64,000 nt of DNA, from assembly GCF_003205575.1 (NCBI RefSeq), contig NZ_PYBW01000004.1, positions 46,348 through 110,347 of the forward strand, given 5' to 3'. A program made the position numbers and the translations under genes. This document shows, piece by piece, positions 1-8,674 of the stretch (its first letter is position 1; every line of letters starts with the position of its first letter). Origin of the DNA: Streptomyces tateyamensis (GTDB lineage: Bacteria > Actinomycetota > Actinomycetes > Streptomycetales > Streptomycetaceae). The notes under the pieces were generated by a model. The model had not been told where the DNA came from. It was given only the letters and a program-made list of their open reading frames with translations, and did not search any database.

Positions 1-252
1 GGTCACCATGTCGAACTGGGCCGAAGCGGTGGAGGTGAGCGTGGAGTTGGAGAGGTCGGACCGTTGCACGGCGGTTCCGAAGTAGCGGTTGTTCGCCTCG
101 GCCAGGGTCTTGAGGCTGGTCGAGGCGGCGCCGGCCGAGCCGCCGAGGCCGGCGATCAGCAGCGCGCCGGCGGCAGCCGCGGCGGCCGCCGCGCAGAGTG
201 CTCGGCGGGTGCTGCGGGGGTGGGTGCTGCGAGGGTGGATGGTGTTGGGCAC
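1..252 (-). CDS. GH10 endo-1,4-beta-xylanase, N-terminal part (runs off left edge)
   Basis: Only the first 84 codons are in the window. The GTG start at 252 has AAGGA about 8 nt upstream. The product begins with a basic N-terminus, an alanine/leucine-rich hydrophobic core and an AGAAS-like cleavage region, so it is exported. The mature start contains NNRYFGTAV and later FDMVT, the signature N-terminus of secreted actinobacterial GH10 xylanases. The catalytic glutamates lie outside the window. Its promoter and operator (366-426) match those of the xylo-oligosaccharide importer at 1.6 kb, which supports a role in extracellular xylan cleavage. The family call rests on this short N-terminal stretch plus context. 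Confidence 0.8.
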   Translation of the reverse strand, partial: MPNTIHPRSTHPRSTRRALCAAAAAAAAGALLIAGLGGSAGAASTSLKTLAEANNRYFGTAVQRSDLSNSTLTSTASAQFDMVT

Positions 253-365
253 CGGTGTTGTCCTTCCGCGTCGGGTGGGGGAGCGGACGAGCGGTGGTGC
301 GGGGACATGGCGGTGCCCTTGGCGGCAGATCCCGAGGGCGGTGCCCTTGGAGGGAGCCTCCGAAT

Positions 366-388
366 GTTTCGAGCACGTTGCCGAATGT
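366..388 (-). promoter_or_regulatory. Predicted LacI-type operator upstream of the xylanase
   Basis: Read on the minus strand this is ACATTCGGCAAC, 5 nt, CGAAAC. All 18 fixed bases and the spacing recur at 1600-1622 in front of the importer operon. The core is an inverted TTCG-N10-CGAA. It lies directly downstream of the predicted transcription start, as expected for a repressor site. The likely ligand-responsive repressor is the LacI protein at 444-1448 (inference). Confidence 0.65.
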
Positions 389-396
389 CCGCGGCG

Positions 397-426
397 ACCG
401 TAGCCGTCCTCCCGACGGTCCGTCAA
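397..426 (-). promoter_or_regulatory. Predicted vegetative promoter of the xylanase gene
   Basis: On the minus strand TTGACG (421-426) and TACGGT (397-402) are separated by 18 nt, a good SigA/HrdB-type match. The predicted start near 390 falls just before the operator at 366-388. The importer promoter at 1563-1591 has the same -35 and a related -10. Confidence 0.6.
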
Positions 427-443
427 CAGGACCCGACCGGCCG

Positions 444-1448
444 TCAGGCGGCGGGCGGCGCGGTGCTGTCCCGTTCGACCAGGGTGGTCGAAAGTTCCAC
501 CCGCAGCGTGCCGGGCCGGTTGCCGCGGGCCAGGTCGAGCACCATCCGGGTGGCCACCTCGGCCATCTCGGTCAGCGGCTGGCGCACCGTGGTGAGCGGC
601 GGGCCGACCCAGCGGGCCAGCGGCAGGTCGTCGAAACCCACCACGCTCAGCTGCTCGGGGATCCGCAGCCCCAGCTCGCGGGCCGCCTCGTAGAGCCCGA
701 GCGCCTGCAGGTCGTTGCCGGTGAAGACGGCGGTCGGCCGGTCGGGCATCCGCAGCAGCTCCAGCCCGGCGGCGTACCCGGCCTCGTGGTGGAAGTCCCC
801 CTCGCGCACCAGTGCCGGATCGAAGGGGACCCCGGCGGTCTCCAGTGCCGCGCGGTAGCCGTCCACCCGGGCCCGGCTGCACATCATCCGGCCCGGCCCG
901 GCGATCACCGCGATCCGCCGGTGGCCCAGTTCCAGCAGGTGACGGGTGGCGGCCAGCCCGCCGTGCCAGTTGGTGGCGCCGACCGCCGGCACCTCCTGGC
1001 CCGGATCGCCGGCCGGGTCCATCACCACGAACGGAATGTCCCGGCTGATGAGTTGCTCCTGCTGGGCGCGGTCCAGGCCGGACAGCACGAGCACCACTCC
1101 GGTGGGCCGGCGGGCCAGTACCCCGTCCACCCAGGACTGCCCCAGGCTCAGGTGCCCGGCCGACTCGGAGAGCACCAGTGACAGGCCCTCGGCGCGGACC
1201 ACGTTCTCCACCCCGCGGATCACCTCCATCGCCCAGGCGCTCTCCAGCTCGTGGAAGACCAGCTCCAGCAGCGGGGCGGCCTGGGCGGCACCCCGCCGCC
1301 GGCGGTAGCCGTGCCTGCGCAGCAGCTCCTCGACCCGCTCCCGGGTGGCCGGAGCCACGTCGGCGCGGCCATTCAGCACCTTCGAAACAGTCGGAGCCGA
1401 GACCCCCGCTTCGCGGGCGATCTCGGCCAGTGTCGCCGTCCCCGTCAC
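444..1448 (-). CDS. bxlR: LacI-family repressor of the xylan/xylo-oligosaccharide regulon
   Basis: A 334-aa LacI/GalR regulator. The N-terminal helix-turn-helix reads TLAEIAREAGVSAPTVSKVL, followed by a hinge and a periplasmic-binding-like effector domain (VVGFDDLPLARWV, TTVRQPLTEMA). I chose GTG 1448 because GGAGG lies 5 nt upstream. An ATG at 1460 is in frame but has no good ribosome site. The gene is divergent from the importer and convergent in context with a xylanase. The identical operators at both xylan promoters suggest that this protein represses them and is released by a xylo-oligosaccharide. The symbol follows the BxlR arrangement in Streptomyces and is inferred from gene order. 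Confidence 0.8.
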   Translation of the reverse strand: MTGTATLAEIAREAGVSAPTVSKVLNGRADVAPATRERVEELLRRHGYRRRRGAAQAAPLLELVFHELESAWAMEVIRGVENVVRAEGLSLVLSESAGHLSLGQSWVDGVLARRPTGVVLVLSGLDRAQQEQLISRDIPFVVMDPAGDPGQEVPAVGATNWHGGLAATRHLLELGHRRIAVIAGPGRMMCSRARVDGYRAALETAGVPFDPALVREGDFHHEAGYAAGLELLRMPDRPTAVFTGNDLQALGLYEAARELGLRIPEQLSVVGFDDLPLARWVGPPLTTVRQPLTEMAEVATRMVLDLARGNRPGTLRVELSTTLVERDSTAPPAA

Positions 1449-1562
1449 TGCCGCCTCCATTCGGGTCGCTGCCTGCGGATTTCTGTCCGCTGAAGGTTCC
1501 ACAGGACGGATGGTAGCCCCTGGCCGAGCTGTCGAGGCAAGGATCGGACCCTGCGCAGACCC

Positions 1563-1591
1563 TTGACGCCCCTGCCATGCCCGCCTACGTT
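1563..1591 (+). promoter_or_regulatory. Promoter of the importer operon
   Basis: TTGACG at 1563-1568 and TACGTT at 1586-1591 are separated by 17 nt. The predicted start near 1598 immediately precedes the operator at 1600-1622. Because the promoter covers the in-frame ATG at 1577, the importer gene must start further downstream. Confidence 0.65.
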
Positions 1592-1599
1592 TTCGCACA

Positions 1600-1622
1600 A
1601 CATTCGGCAACATCGCCGAAAC
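1600..1622 (+). promoter_or_regulatory. Predicted LacI-type operator in front of the importer operon
   Basis: ACATTCGGCAAC, 5 nt, CGAAAC: the same 18 fixed bases and spacing as 366-388 (minus strand). Within it TTCGGC and GCCGAA form an inverted repeat. Its position at about +2 to +24 suits roadblock repression. Confidence 0.65.
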
Positions 1623-1642
1623 GATCGAAAGACAGGCAGCCG

Positions 1643-2974
1643 ATGAGATCCCGCTCGACCGCTGTGCGCCCTCGATCCGCCCACCGCCGGCTGGCCGTCA
1701 GCGCCATGGCCTGCACGGCCGCCCTCGCCCTGACCGCCGGCTGCGGCTCCGGCAGTGCGGGCGTCGGCAACGCCGACTCCGGCACCATCCACGTCCTGGT
1801 CTACGGCGACGCGGGCAACACCGTGGAGAAGCAGATCGTCGAAACTTTCAACAAGACCTCCTCGGTCAAGGCCGTGCTCGACACCATCCCGGGCGCGGAC
1901 TACCAGACCAAGCTGCAGACCGTGATCACCACCCCGCAGGCCCCGGACGTGTTCTTCAACTGGGGCGGCGGCAGCATCGCGCCCTTCGTCAAGGCCGGAC
2001 TGCTGCTGCCGCTGGACGACCTGATCGCCAAGGACCCGGCGCTCAAGTCCAGCTTCCTGCCCGCCGTCTTCGACACCGCGGTGATCGGCGGCAAGTCCTA
2101 CGGCGTCCCGATGCGCGGCACCCAGCCGGTGCTGCTGTTCGACAACAAGCAGGTGCTCGCCGACAACGGAATCACCCCGCCGACCAGTTGGGACCAGCTG
2201 CTGGACGAGGTGCGGGCGCTGAAGGCCAAGGGCGTCACCCCGATCGCGCTCGGCGGTGGTGACCAGTGGCCCACCCTGATGTGGTTCGAGTACGTCTTCG
2301 ACCGGGTGGCCGGGCCGGGCCTGTTCCAGAAGGCGGTCGGCGGCGACCCGAGCGCCTGGGCCAGTCCCGAGGCGGCCAAGGCGCTCGGCATGCTCAAGCA
2401 GCTGATCGACGCCGGCGCCTTCGGCACCACCTTCGACTCGGTCAAGTTCACCGACGGGGGCTCGCCCGCCCTGCTGGCCAAGGGCAAGGCCGCCTTCGAG
2501 CTGATGGGCTCCTGGGAGTACGCCACCCAGCAGTCCGGCAACCCCCAGTTCGCCAAGGACAAGCTCGGCTACAGCTCCTTCCCCGCCGTCGCCGGCGGCC
2601 AGGGCGACCCGAACGACCTGGTCGGCAACACCAACAACTTCTACTCGGTGCGCGCCACCACCAAGCACCCCGAAGCGGTCGCCCAGTTCCTCAAGCTGAT
2701 GTACTCCGACCAGTTCGTGAAGGCCCAGCTGGCCATCGGCAACCTGCCGACCACCACCAACACCCCGCAGTTCCTCAGCGGTTCGGCCTCGCCCGAGTAC
2801 TCCGGCTACCAGTACGACCTGGTCAAGAAGGCGCCGAGCTTCCAGCTCTCCTGGGACCAGGCCTATCCGCCCGCCGCGATCACCCCGATCCACCAGGCCG
2901 TCCAGCGCTTCTTCGACGGCCAGCTGGACGCCGCGGGATTCGTCAAGGCGATGCAGGCCCTGCCCGCCTCCTGA
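1643..2974 (+). CDS. bxlE: Xylo-oligosaccharide ABC transporter substrate-binding lipoprotein
   Basis: A 443-aa family-1 extracellular solute-binding protein. It has an Arg-rich N-terminus, a hydrophobic segment and the lipobox LTAGC with the acylated Cys at residue 34, so it is anchored outside the membrane. The mature part has typical sugar-binder stretches (PDVFFNWGGGS, GVPMRGTQPVLLFDNK, ELMGSWEYA). ATG 1643 was chosen because the promoter and operator occupy the region of the upstream in-frame ATG at 1577. It is first in an operon with two permeases and a GH3 xylosidase and has no ATPase gene, as in streptomycete sugar importers served by a shared MsiK-type ATPase. Xylobiose specificity is inferred from context. 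Confidence 0.82.
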   Translation: MRSRSTAVRPRSAHRRLAVSAMACTAALALTAGCGSGSAGVGNADSGTIHVLVYGDAGNTVEKQIVETFNKTSSVKAVLDTIPGADYQTKLQTVITTPQAPDVFFNWGGGSIAPFVKAGLLLPLDDLIAKDPALKSSFLPAVFDTAVIGGKSYGVPMRGTQPVLLFDNKQVLADNGITPPTSWDQLLDEVRALKAKGVTPIALGGGDQWPTLMWFEYVFDRVAGPGLFQKAVGGDPSAWASPEAAKALGMLKQLIDAGAFGTTFDSVKFTDGGSPALLAKGKAAFELMGSWEYATQQSGNPQFAKDKLGYSSFPAVAGGQGDPNDLVGNTNNFYSVRATTKHPEAVAQFLKLMYSDQFVKAQLAIGNLPTTTNTPQFLSGSASPEYSGYQYDLVKKAPSFQLSWDQAYPPAAITPIHQAVQRFFDGQLDAAGFVKAMQALPAS

Positions 2975-2989
2975 ACCGGGAGCGACCGA

Positions 2990-3877
2990 GTGATGACCCG
3001 CCCCAGCGCGCGCACCCGCCCCGGACTCCTCTGGGCGCTGCCCGCCACCGTCTTCTTCGCCGCCTTCGCCGTGCTGCCGCTGGTCCTGGTGGCCGTGCTC
3101 TCCTTCACCCGGTGGAACGGGCTCGGCGCGCCCAGCCTGGCCGGAACGGCCAACTGGACCGCCCTGCTGCACGATCCGGTGATGCTCAAGAGCCTGTGGC
3201 TCAGCGCCTTGCTGACCGCCCTCGGCGTCCTGGTCCAGACCCCGGTCAGCCTGCTGCTCGGGGTCTGGGCGGCCGGCCGGCAGCGCAACCGGGCGATCCT
3301 GTCCGCCGTCTACTTCGTCCCGCTGCTGCTCTCCGCCACCGCCGTCTCGGTGCTCTGGCGGGCCCTGCTCGACCCCAACTTCGGCCTGCCGGCCGAGGCG
3401 CCCTGGCTGTTCGGCGACGGCAACCTGCTGGGCAGCCGCAGCGGTGCGATCGGCGTGCTGGCCTTCGTCGGGGCCTGGCAGTGGACCCCGCTGCACACCC
3501 TGCTCTACCAGGGCGGCGCGCGGGCGATCCCCGCCGTGCTCTACCAGGCGGCCGAGGTGGACGGGGCGGGCCGGGTACGGCAGTTCTGGCACGTGACGCT
3601 GCCCCAGCTGCGGAACACGGTGGTCACCTCGACCATGCTGATGGTGGTCGGCGGGCTGACCACCTTCGACACCGTGCTGATCCTGACCCAGGGCGGCCCG
3701 GGCACCGACACCACGATCAGCGCCTACTACATGTACCAACAGGGCTTCAAGAGCTTCGACTTCGGTGGCGCCTCGGCGATCGCGCTGGTTCTGGTGGTGG
3801 TCGCCACGCTGATCTCGCTGGTGCTGGTGCGACTGTCCGGCTACGACGCGATGGCCGGCACGGCGGAGGGGATCTGA
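2990..3877 (+). CDS. bxlF: Sugar ABC transporter permease, MalF type
   Basis: A 295-aa inner-membrane permease with about six hydrophobic helices. Near the C-terminal third is the cytoplasmic EAA-like loop (QAAEVDGAGRVRQFW, HVTLPQL) that docks the ATPase. It starts with GTG 2990 directly followed by ATG 2993, and either could serve. GGGAGC lies upstream. It begins 15 nt after the binding protein and overlaps the next permease by 1 nt, so the three are one transcript. The MalF-type partner is expected to form the translocation pore with the second permease. Confidence 0.85.
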   Translation: MMTRPSARTRPGLLWALPATVFFAAFAVLPLVLVAVLSFTRWNGLGAPSLAGTANWTALLHDPVMLKSLWLSALLTALGVLVQTPVSLLLGVWAAGRQRNRAILSAVYFVPLLLSATAVSVLWRALLDPNFGLPAEAPWLFGDGNLLGSRSGAIGVLAFVGAWQWTPLHTLLYQGGARAIPAVLYQAAEVDGAGRVRQFWHVTLPQLRNTVVTSTMLMVVGGLTTFDTVLILTQGGPGTDTTISAYYMYQQGFKSFDFGGASAIALVLVVVATLISLVLVRLSGYDAMAGTAEGI

Positions 3878-4710
3878 TGCGCCGACGCCCCAACCGCCGA
3901 CGTCCCAACTACCTTGCCGGGTTCGGCGCGCTGATCTGGCTCGGCGTGGTCGGTCTGCCGCTGTACGTGCTGCTGCTCACCACGCTGCGCAGCCAGTCGG
4001 ACTACGCGACCAACGGCCCGCTGAGCCTCCCGCAACGGCTGACCTTCGCCAACTACCTGAACGCCTTCTCCGGCGGCTTCGGCGCGGACCTGCTCAACAC
4101 CCTGCTGGTCACGGTCAGCGTGGTCGCCCTGGTGCTGCTGGTGGTCCCGCCGCTGGCGTACGCGATCGTCCGCGGTCGCGGTCGCGGCAGCACGCGGGTG
4201 TTCCGGCTCTTCCTGCTCGGACTGGCGATCCCCGCCCAGGCGGTGATCGTGCCGATGTTCTACGTGATCAGCCAGGTCGGGCTGTACGACGACCTGAGCG
4301 GGGTGGTGCTGCCGACGGCCGCCTTCTGCCTGCCGATCTGCACCCTGGTGCTCACCGGCACGATGCGCGACATCACGCCCGACCTGTACGAGGCGATGGC
4401 GGTGGACGGCGCCTCGCCCTGGCGGGTGTTCTGGCAACTGGTGCTGCCGCTGTCGCGCGGCGGGCTGGCCACCGTGGTGGTCTTCGCCGCACTGCAGGCG
4501 TGGAACGGCTTCCTCTTCCCCCTGGTGCTCACCCAGTCCGACGCGACCAAGGTGATCACCCTGGGCCTCTACAACTTCCAGACCGAGCACGGGGTCGACG
4601 CACCCGGCCTGCTGGCCGCAGTGGTGCTGTCGATGCTCCCGGTGCTGGTCGTCTACCTGTTCGCCCGCCGCGCCCTGATCCAGGGGCTGATGGGGGTCGG
4701 CGGAAAGTGA
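3877..4710 (+). CDS. bxlG: Sugar ABC transporter permease, MalG type
   Basis: A 277-aa permease with about six membrane helices. It has the EAA-loop signature YEAMAVDGASPWRVFWQLV and a C-terminal IQGLMGVGGK tail typical of MalG-type subunits. The ATG overlaps the TGA of the first permease by one base, indicating coupled translation. The frame stays open far upstream, but that stretch is a shadow of the preceding genes. It pairs with the upstream permease in the xylo-oligosaccharide importer. Confidence 0.87.
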   Translation: MRRRPNRRRPNYLAGFGALIWLGVVGLPLYVLLLTTLRSQSDYATNGPLSLPQRLTFANYLNAFSGGFGADLLNTLLVTVSVVALVLLVVPPLAYAIVRGRGRGSTRVFRLFLLGLAIPAQAVIVPMFYVISQVGLYDDLSGVVLPTAAFCLPICTLVLTGTMRDITPDLYEAMAVDGASPWRVFWQLVLPLSRGGLATVVVFAALQAWNGFLFPLVLTQSDATKVITLGLYNFQTEHGVDAPGLLAAVVLSMLPVLVVYLFARRALIQGLMGVGGK

Positions 4711-4712
4711 CG

Positions 4713-7079
4713 GTGCCTCAGATGGAACCCTGGCGCGATGTCTCGTTGCCGGCGCAGGAGCGCGCCGACGCCCTGATCGCGGTGATGACACTGCGCGAGA
4801 AGGCGGCGCAGCTGGTGGGGGTGTGGGTCGGCGCGAGCGCGGACGGGGAGGAAGTCGCGCCGCACCAGCACGAGTTGGAGGAGGCGGTGGACCTGGCGCA
4901 GCTGCTGCCGCACGGATTGGGCCAGCTGACCCGCCCGTTCGGCACCGCACCGGTGGACGCGGGGCTGGGCGCCCTGTCGTTGCAGCGCTCGCAGCAGCGG
5001 ATCGCCGGCGCGAACCGGTTCGGCATCCCGGCGATCGCGCACGAGGAGTGCCTGGCCGGGTTCGCGGCCTGGGGGGCCACCGCGTACCCGGTGCCGCTCT
5101 CCTGGGGAGCAACCTTCGACCCCGGGCTGATCCGGGAGATGGCCGCGGCGATCGGGCGCGACCTGCGGGCGGTGGGGGTCCACCAGGGGCTGGCACCGGT
5201 GCTGGACGTGGTCCGGGACGCCCGGTGGGGCCGGGTGGAGGAGACGATCGGGGAGGACCCCTACCTGGTCGGCACCATCGCCACCGCCTACGTGCGCGGG
5301 CTGCAGTCCGCCGGAGTGGTGGCCACCCTGAAGCACTTCGCCGGCTACTCCGCCTCCCGCGCCGGGCGCAACCTGGCACCGGTCGGGATGGGCCCGCGGG
5401 AGCGGGCGGACGTGATCCTGCCGCCGTTCGAGATGGCGGTGCGGGACGGCGGGGCGCGGTCGGTGATGCACGCGTACACCGACACGGACGGGATCCCGTC
5501 GGCAGCCGACCCGGAACTGCTGACCGGACTGCTGCGCGGCGAGTGGGGCTTCGAGGGGACGGTGGTGGCCGACTACTTCGGCATCGCGTTCCTGAAGCTC
5601 CTGCACGGGGTGGCCGAGGACTGGTCGGATGCGGCGGCACTGGCGCTGGCGAGCGGCGTGGACGTGGAGCTGCCGACGGTGCGGACCTTCGGGCAGCCGC
5701 TGCTGGACGCGGTGGCGGACGGCCGGCTGAGCGAGGACATGGTGGACCGGGCGCTGCGGCGGGTGCTGGTGCAGAAGGTGGAGCTCGGGCTGCTCGACCC
5801 GGACTGGTCGCCGGTGCCGCCCGCGCTGGAGGGGGTGGAGCCGGGCTCGCCCCGTGGCCGGGTGGACCTGGACGGGCCGGGCAACCGCGCGCTGGCCGAG
5901 CGGATCGCGGAGCGGGCGGTGGTGCTGGTGCGCAACGAGGGCCTGCTCCCGCTCGGCACCGGGGCGCGGCGGATCGCGGTGATCGGGCCGAACGCGGACA
6001 CGCCGATGGCGTTCCTGGGGTGCTACGCGTTCCCGGTCCACGTGGGGAGCGCCCACCCGCAGGTGCCGTTGGGGATCGCGCTGCCGACGCTGCTGGACCG
6101 GGTGCGCGAGGAGTTCCCGGCGGCGGAGGTGCTGACTGCCGACGGCTCCGGGCTCGCCGACGCGGTGGCGCTGGCGCGGCAGTGCGACGTGGTGGTGCTC
6201 GCCCTGGGCGACCGGGCCGGACTGTTCGGACGGGGCACCAGCGGGGAGGGCTGCGACGCGGAGACACTGGAGCTTCCCGGCTGGCAGCAGGGGCTGTTGG
6301 ACGTCATGCTCGACACCGGCACCCCCGTGGTGGTCACCCTGCTGGCGGGGCGTCCGTACGCGCTGGGCCGGGCGGTGACCGACTCGGCCGCGATCGTGCA
6401 GGCCTTCTTCCCCGGGGAGGAGGGGGCGCGGGCGCTGGCCGGCGTGCTCAGCGGGCGGGTGAACCCGTCCGGGCGCCTGCCGGTCAGCATCCCGGCCCGA
6501 CCGGGCGGCCAGCCCACCAGCTACCTCGCGGCCCGGCTGGGCCAGGCCAGCCAGGTCTCCAGCGCCGACCCGACCCCGGCGTACCCCTTCGGGCACGGGC
6601 TGGGCTACACCGCGTTCAGCTGGTCCGAGATGACGGTCGATCAGGAGGAGGCCCCCACCTACGGCGAGTTCGAGCTGGGCGTCACCGTCACCAACACCGG
6701 GCGCCGGGTGGGCACCGAGGTGGTCCAGCTCTACCTGCACGACCCGGTCGCCTCCGTGGTGCAGCCGGTCCAGCGCCTGATCGGCTACCAGCGCGTCCTG
6801 CTGTCCCCCGGCGAGCGGACCCGGATCGGTTTCACCGTCCCGGCGGACCTGGCCGCCTTCACCGGCCGCAACGGGCAACGCATCGTGGAGCCGGGCGAGT
6901 TGGAGCTGCGGCTGGCCGCGTCGAGCACCGACGTGCGGCACGCGGCCCGGGTGCGCCTGGCCGGCCCGACCCGGGTGGTGGACCACCACCGCCGACTGCA
7001 CGCGGAGGTGCACCAGACCGGGCTCGATCCGCTGGGCACCCCCCGTGGCGGTCTCCCGCGCAGCACCGCGGTGGGGTAG
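4713..7079 (+). CDS. bxlA: GH3 beta-xylosidase/beta-glucosidase
   Basis: A 788-aa family 3 glycosidase. It has the (alpha/beta)8 domain (KHFAGYSASRAGRN), the nucleophile Asp in VVADYFGI at about residue 287, the second alpha/beta domain (AVVLVRNEGLLPLG) with the GEGCDAETLELPG acid/base region, and a C-terminal fibronectin-III-like domain (VTNTGRRVGTEVVQLY). There is no signal peptide, so it acts on imported oligosaccharides in the cytoplasm. GGCGGAAAG lies 6 nt before GTG 4713; GTG 4707 overlaps the permease stop and is an alternative. The operon position behind the importer and the xylanase regulon favours beta-xylosidase, but GH3 specificity cannot be read from sequence alone. Confidence 0.85.
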   Translation: MPQMEPWRDVSLPAQERADALIAVMTLREKAAQLVGVWVGASADGEEVAPHQHELEEAVDLAQLLPHGLGQLTRPFGTAPVDAGLGALSLQRSQQRIAGANRFGIPAIAHEECLAGFAAWGATAYPVPLSWGATFDPGLIREMAAAIGRDLRAVGVHQGLAPVLDVVRDARWGRVEETIGEDPYLVGTIATAYVRGLQSAGVVATLKHFAGYSASRAGRNLAPVGMGPRERADVILPPFEMAVRDGGARSVMHAYTDTDGIPSAADPELLTGLLRGEWGFEGTVVADYFGIAFLKLLHGVAEDWSDAAALALASGVDVELPTVRTFGQPLLDAVADGRLSEDMVDRALRRVLVQKVELGLLDPDWSPVPPALEGVEPGSPRGRVDLDGPGNRALAERIAERAVVLVRNEGLLPLGTGARRIAVIGPNADTPMAFLGCYAFPVHVGSAHPQVPLGIALPTLLDRVREEFPAAEVLTADGSGLADAVALARQCDVVVLALGDRAGLFGRGTSGEGCDAETLELPGWQQGLLDVMLDTGTPVVVTLLAGRPYALGRAVTDSAAIVQAFFPGEEGARALAGVLSGRVNPSGRLPVSIPARPGGQPTSYLAARLGQASQVSSADPTPAYPFGHGLGYTAFSWSEMTVDQEEAPTYGEFELGVTVTNTGRRVGTEVVQLYLHDPVASVVQPVQRLIGYQRVLLSPGERTRIGFTVPADLAAFTGRNGQRIVEPGELELRLAASSTDVRHAARVRLAGPTRVVDHHRRLHAEVHQTGLDPLGTPRGGLPRSTAVG

Positions 7080-7090
7080 CTTGACCGGCT

Positions 7091-8674
7091 ATGGCGAACT
7101 CGGCTTCCCGGCACGACGTGGTGATCGTCGGCGGCGGGCACAACGGACTGGTGGCGGCGGCGTACCTGGCCAAGGCGGGCTACCGGGTGCTGCTGCTGGA
7201 ACGGCTGGCCTCGGTCGGCGGGGCCGCGGTGTCGGCCCGGGCGTTCGCCGGGGTGGACATCCGGCTCTCCCGGTACTCCTACCTGGTGAGCCTGCTGCCG
7301 GCGCAGGTGGTCCGGGAGCTCGGGCTGCGGGTGGAGCTGCGGCGGCGCCGGATCGCCTCCTACACGCCCACCGTCCGCGACGGCCTCCCCACCGGCCTGC
7401 TGGTGGACGCCGGTGACCCGGGCCGTACCCGGGAATCGTTCCGAGCGCTGACCGGCTCCGACCGGGAGTGGGCGGCCTGGCAGCGGTTCAACGCGATGAC
7501 GGCGGCGGTGGCCGAGCGGGTGTTCCCGACGCTCACCCAACCGCTGCCGTCACGCGCCGAGTTGCGCCACCGGGTGGCGGACGAGCGGGCCTGGACCACG
7601 CTCTTCGAGCGCCCGCTCGGGGAGGCCATCGAGCAGGAGTTCACCGACGACCTGGTGCGCGGCGTGGTGCTGACCGACGCCCTGATCGGCACCCTCACCC
7701 ACGCCCACGACCCCGAGCTGAAGCAGAACCGGTGCTTCCTCTACCACGTGATCGGCAACGGCACCGGTGACTGGGACGTCCCGGTCGGCGGCATGGGTGC
7801 GGTGACCAGCGCCCTCGCGGACGCCGCCCGTGCCGCCGGGGCGGAGCTGCGGACCGGCTGCGAGGTCACGGGCATCGGCACCGACGGCATCGGCGAGGCC
7901 GAGGTCAGCTACCGCGACGGCGAGCGCGAGCTGACGGCCACCGGGCGGCGGGTGCTGGTCAACCTGGCCCCGGCGACGCTGGCCCGGCTGCTCGGCGAGG
8001 ACCCGGGGCCGGCCCCGGAGGGCGCCCAGCTGAAGGTCAACATGGTGCTGCGCCGGCTGCCGAAGCTGCGGGACGCGGCGGCCCGCCCGCACGAGGCCTT
8101 CGCCGGGACCTTCCACGTCGCCGAGGGCTACCGGCAGTTGGCCACCGCCTACACCGAGGCGGCGGCAGGCCGGCAGCCGGCGGCGCCCCCGTCGGAGATC
8201 TACTGCCACTCCCTCACCGACCCCTCGATCCTCGGGCCCGGGCCGGCCCGCGAGGGGTGGCACACGCTCACGCTGTTCGGCCTGCAGATGCCGGCCAGGC
8301 TCTTCACCGACCCGGCCGCGAAGGAGCGGGCCCTGGCGGCGACCCTGGCCCAGCTCGACGAGGTGCTGGCCGAGCCGATCTCCGACTGCCTGGCCACCGA
8401 CGCCGACGGCCGGCCCTGCGTGGAGGCGCGGACCCCGCTGGACCTGGAGCGGGAGCTGGGGCTGCCCGGCGGCCACATCTTCCACCGTGACCTCGCCTTC
8501 CCGTTCGCCACCGAGGAGGACGAGGCGACGGCCGGGGCCGCCGCCAGCTGGGGCGTGGCGACGACCCGTCAGAACGTGCTGCTGTGCGGCGCGGGCGCGG
8601 TGCGCGGCGGCGGCGTCAGCGGCATCCCGGGCCACAACGCGGCCCGGGCCGTACTGGCCGAGCTCAGCCGCTGA
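7091..8674 (+). CDS. FAD-dependent oxidoreductase of the phytoene-desaturase-like family
   Basis: A 527-aa NAD(P)/FAD-dependent oxidoreductase. The N-terminal Rossmann motif is VIVGGGHNGLVAAAYLAKAG, followed by LLERLASVGGAAVS, with the matching C-terminal FAD motif LLCGAGAVRGGGVSGIPGHN. The length and both ends fit the CrtI-like/retinol-saturase-like group. The ATG lies 11 nt after the xylosidase stop, so it may be read through from that operon, although the chemistry has no obvious link to xylan. Its end overlaps the convergent MFS gene by 11 bp. No carotenoid genes are nearby, so the substrate is unknown. Confidence 0.8.
   Translation: MANSASRHDVVIVGGGHNGLVAAAYLAKAGYRVLLLERLASVGGAAVSARAFAGVDIRLSRYSYLVSLLPAQVVRELGLRVELRRRRIASYTPTVRDGLPTGLLVDAGDPGRTRESFRALTGSDREWAAWQRFNAMTAAVAERVFPTLTQPLPSRAELRHRVADERAWTTLFERPLGEAIEQEFTDDLVRGVVLTDALIGTLTHAHDPELKQNRCFLYHVIGNGTGDWDVPVGGMGAVTSALADAARAAGAELRTGCEVTGIGTDGIGEAEVSYRDGERELTATGRRVLVNLAPATLARLLGEDPGPAPEGAQLKVNMVLRRLPKLRDAAARPHEAFAGTFHVAEGYRQLATAYTEAAAGRQPAAPPSEIYCHSLTDPSILGPGPAREGWHTLTLFGLQMPARLFTDPAAKERALAATLAQLDEVLAEPISDCLATDADGRPCVEARTPLDLERELGLPGGHIFHRDLAFPFATEEDEATAGAAASWGVATTRQNVLLCGAGAVRGGGVSGIPGHNAARAVLAELSR

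Noticed and set aside
1577..1642. Upstream ATG 1577 as the start of the sugar-binding protein
   Set aside because: It lies between the -35 and -10 boxes of the promoter, and the lipoprotein signal begins at 1643.
1445..3739. Open frame of 764 codons on the minus strand across the regulator/importer genes
   Set aside because: It is antisense to recognised genes, rich in Gly/Arg/Gln without domain signatures, and lacks a start context. It is a GC-bias shadow.
3841..6267. Open frame of 808 codons on the minus strand
   Set aside because: It is a Pro/Arg/Ala-rich low-complexity shadow of the permease and GH3 genes.
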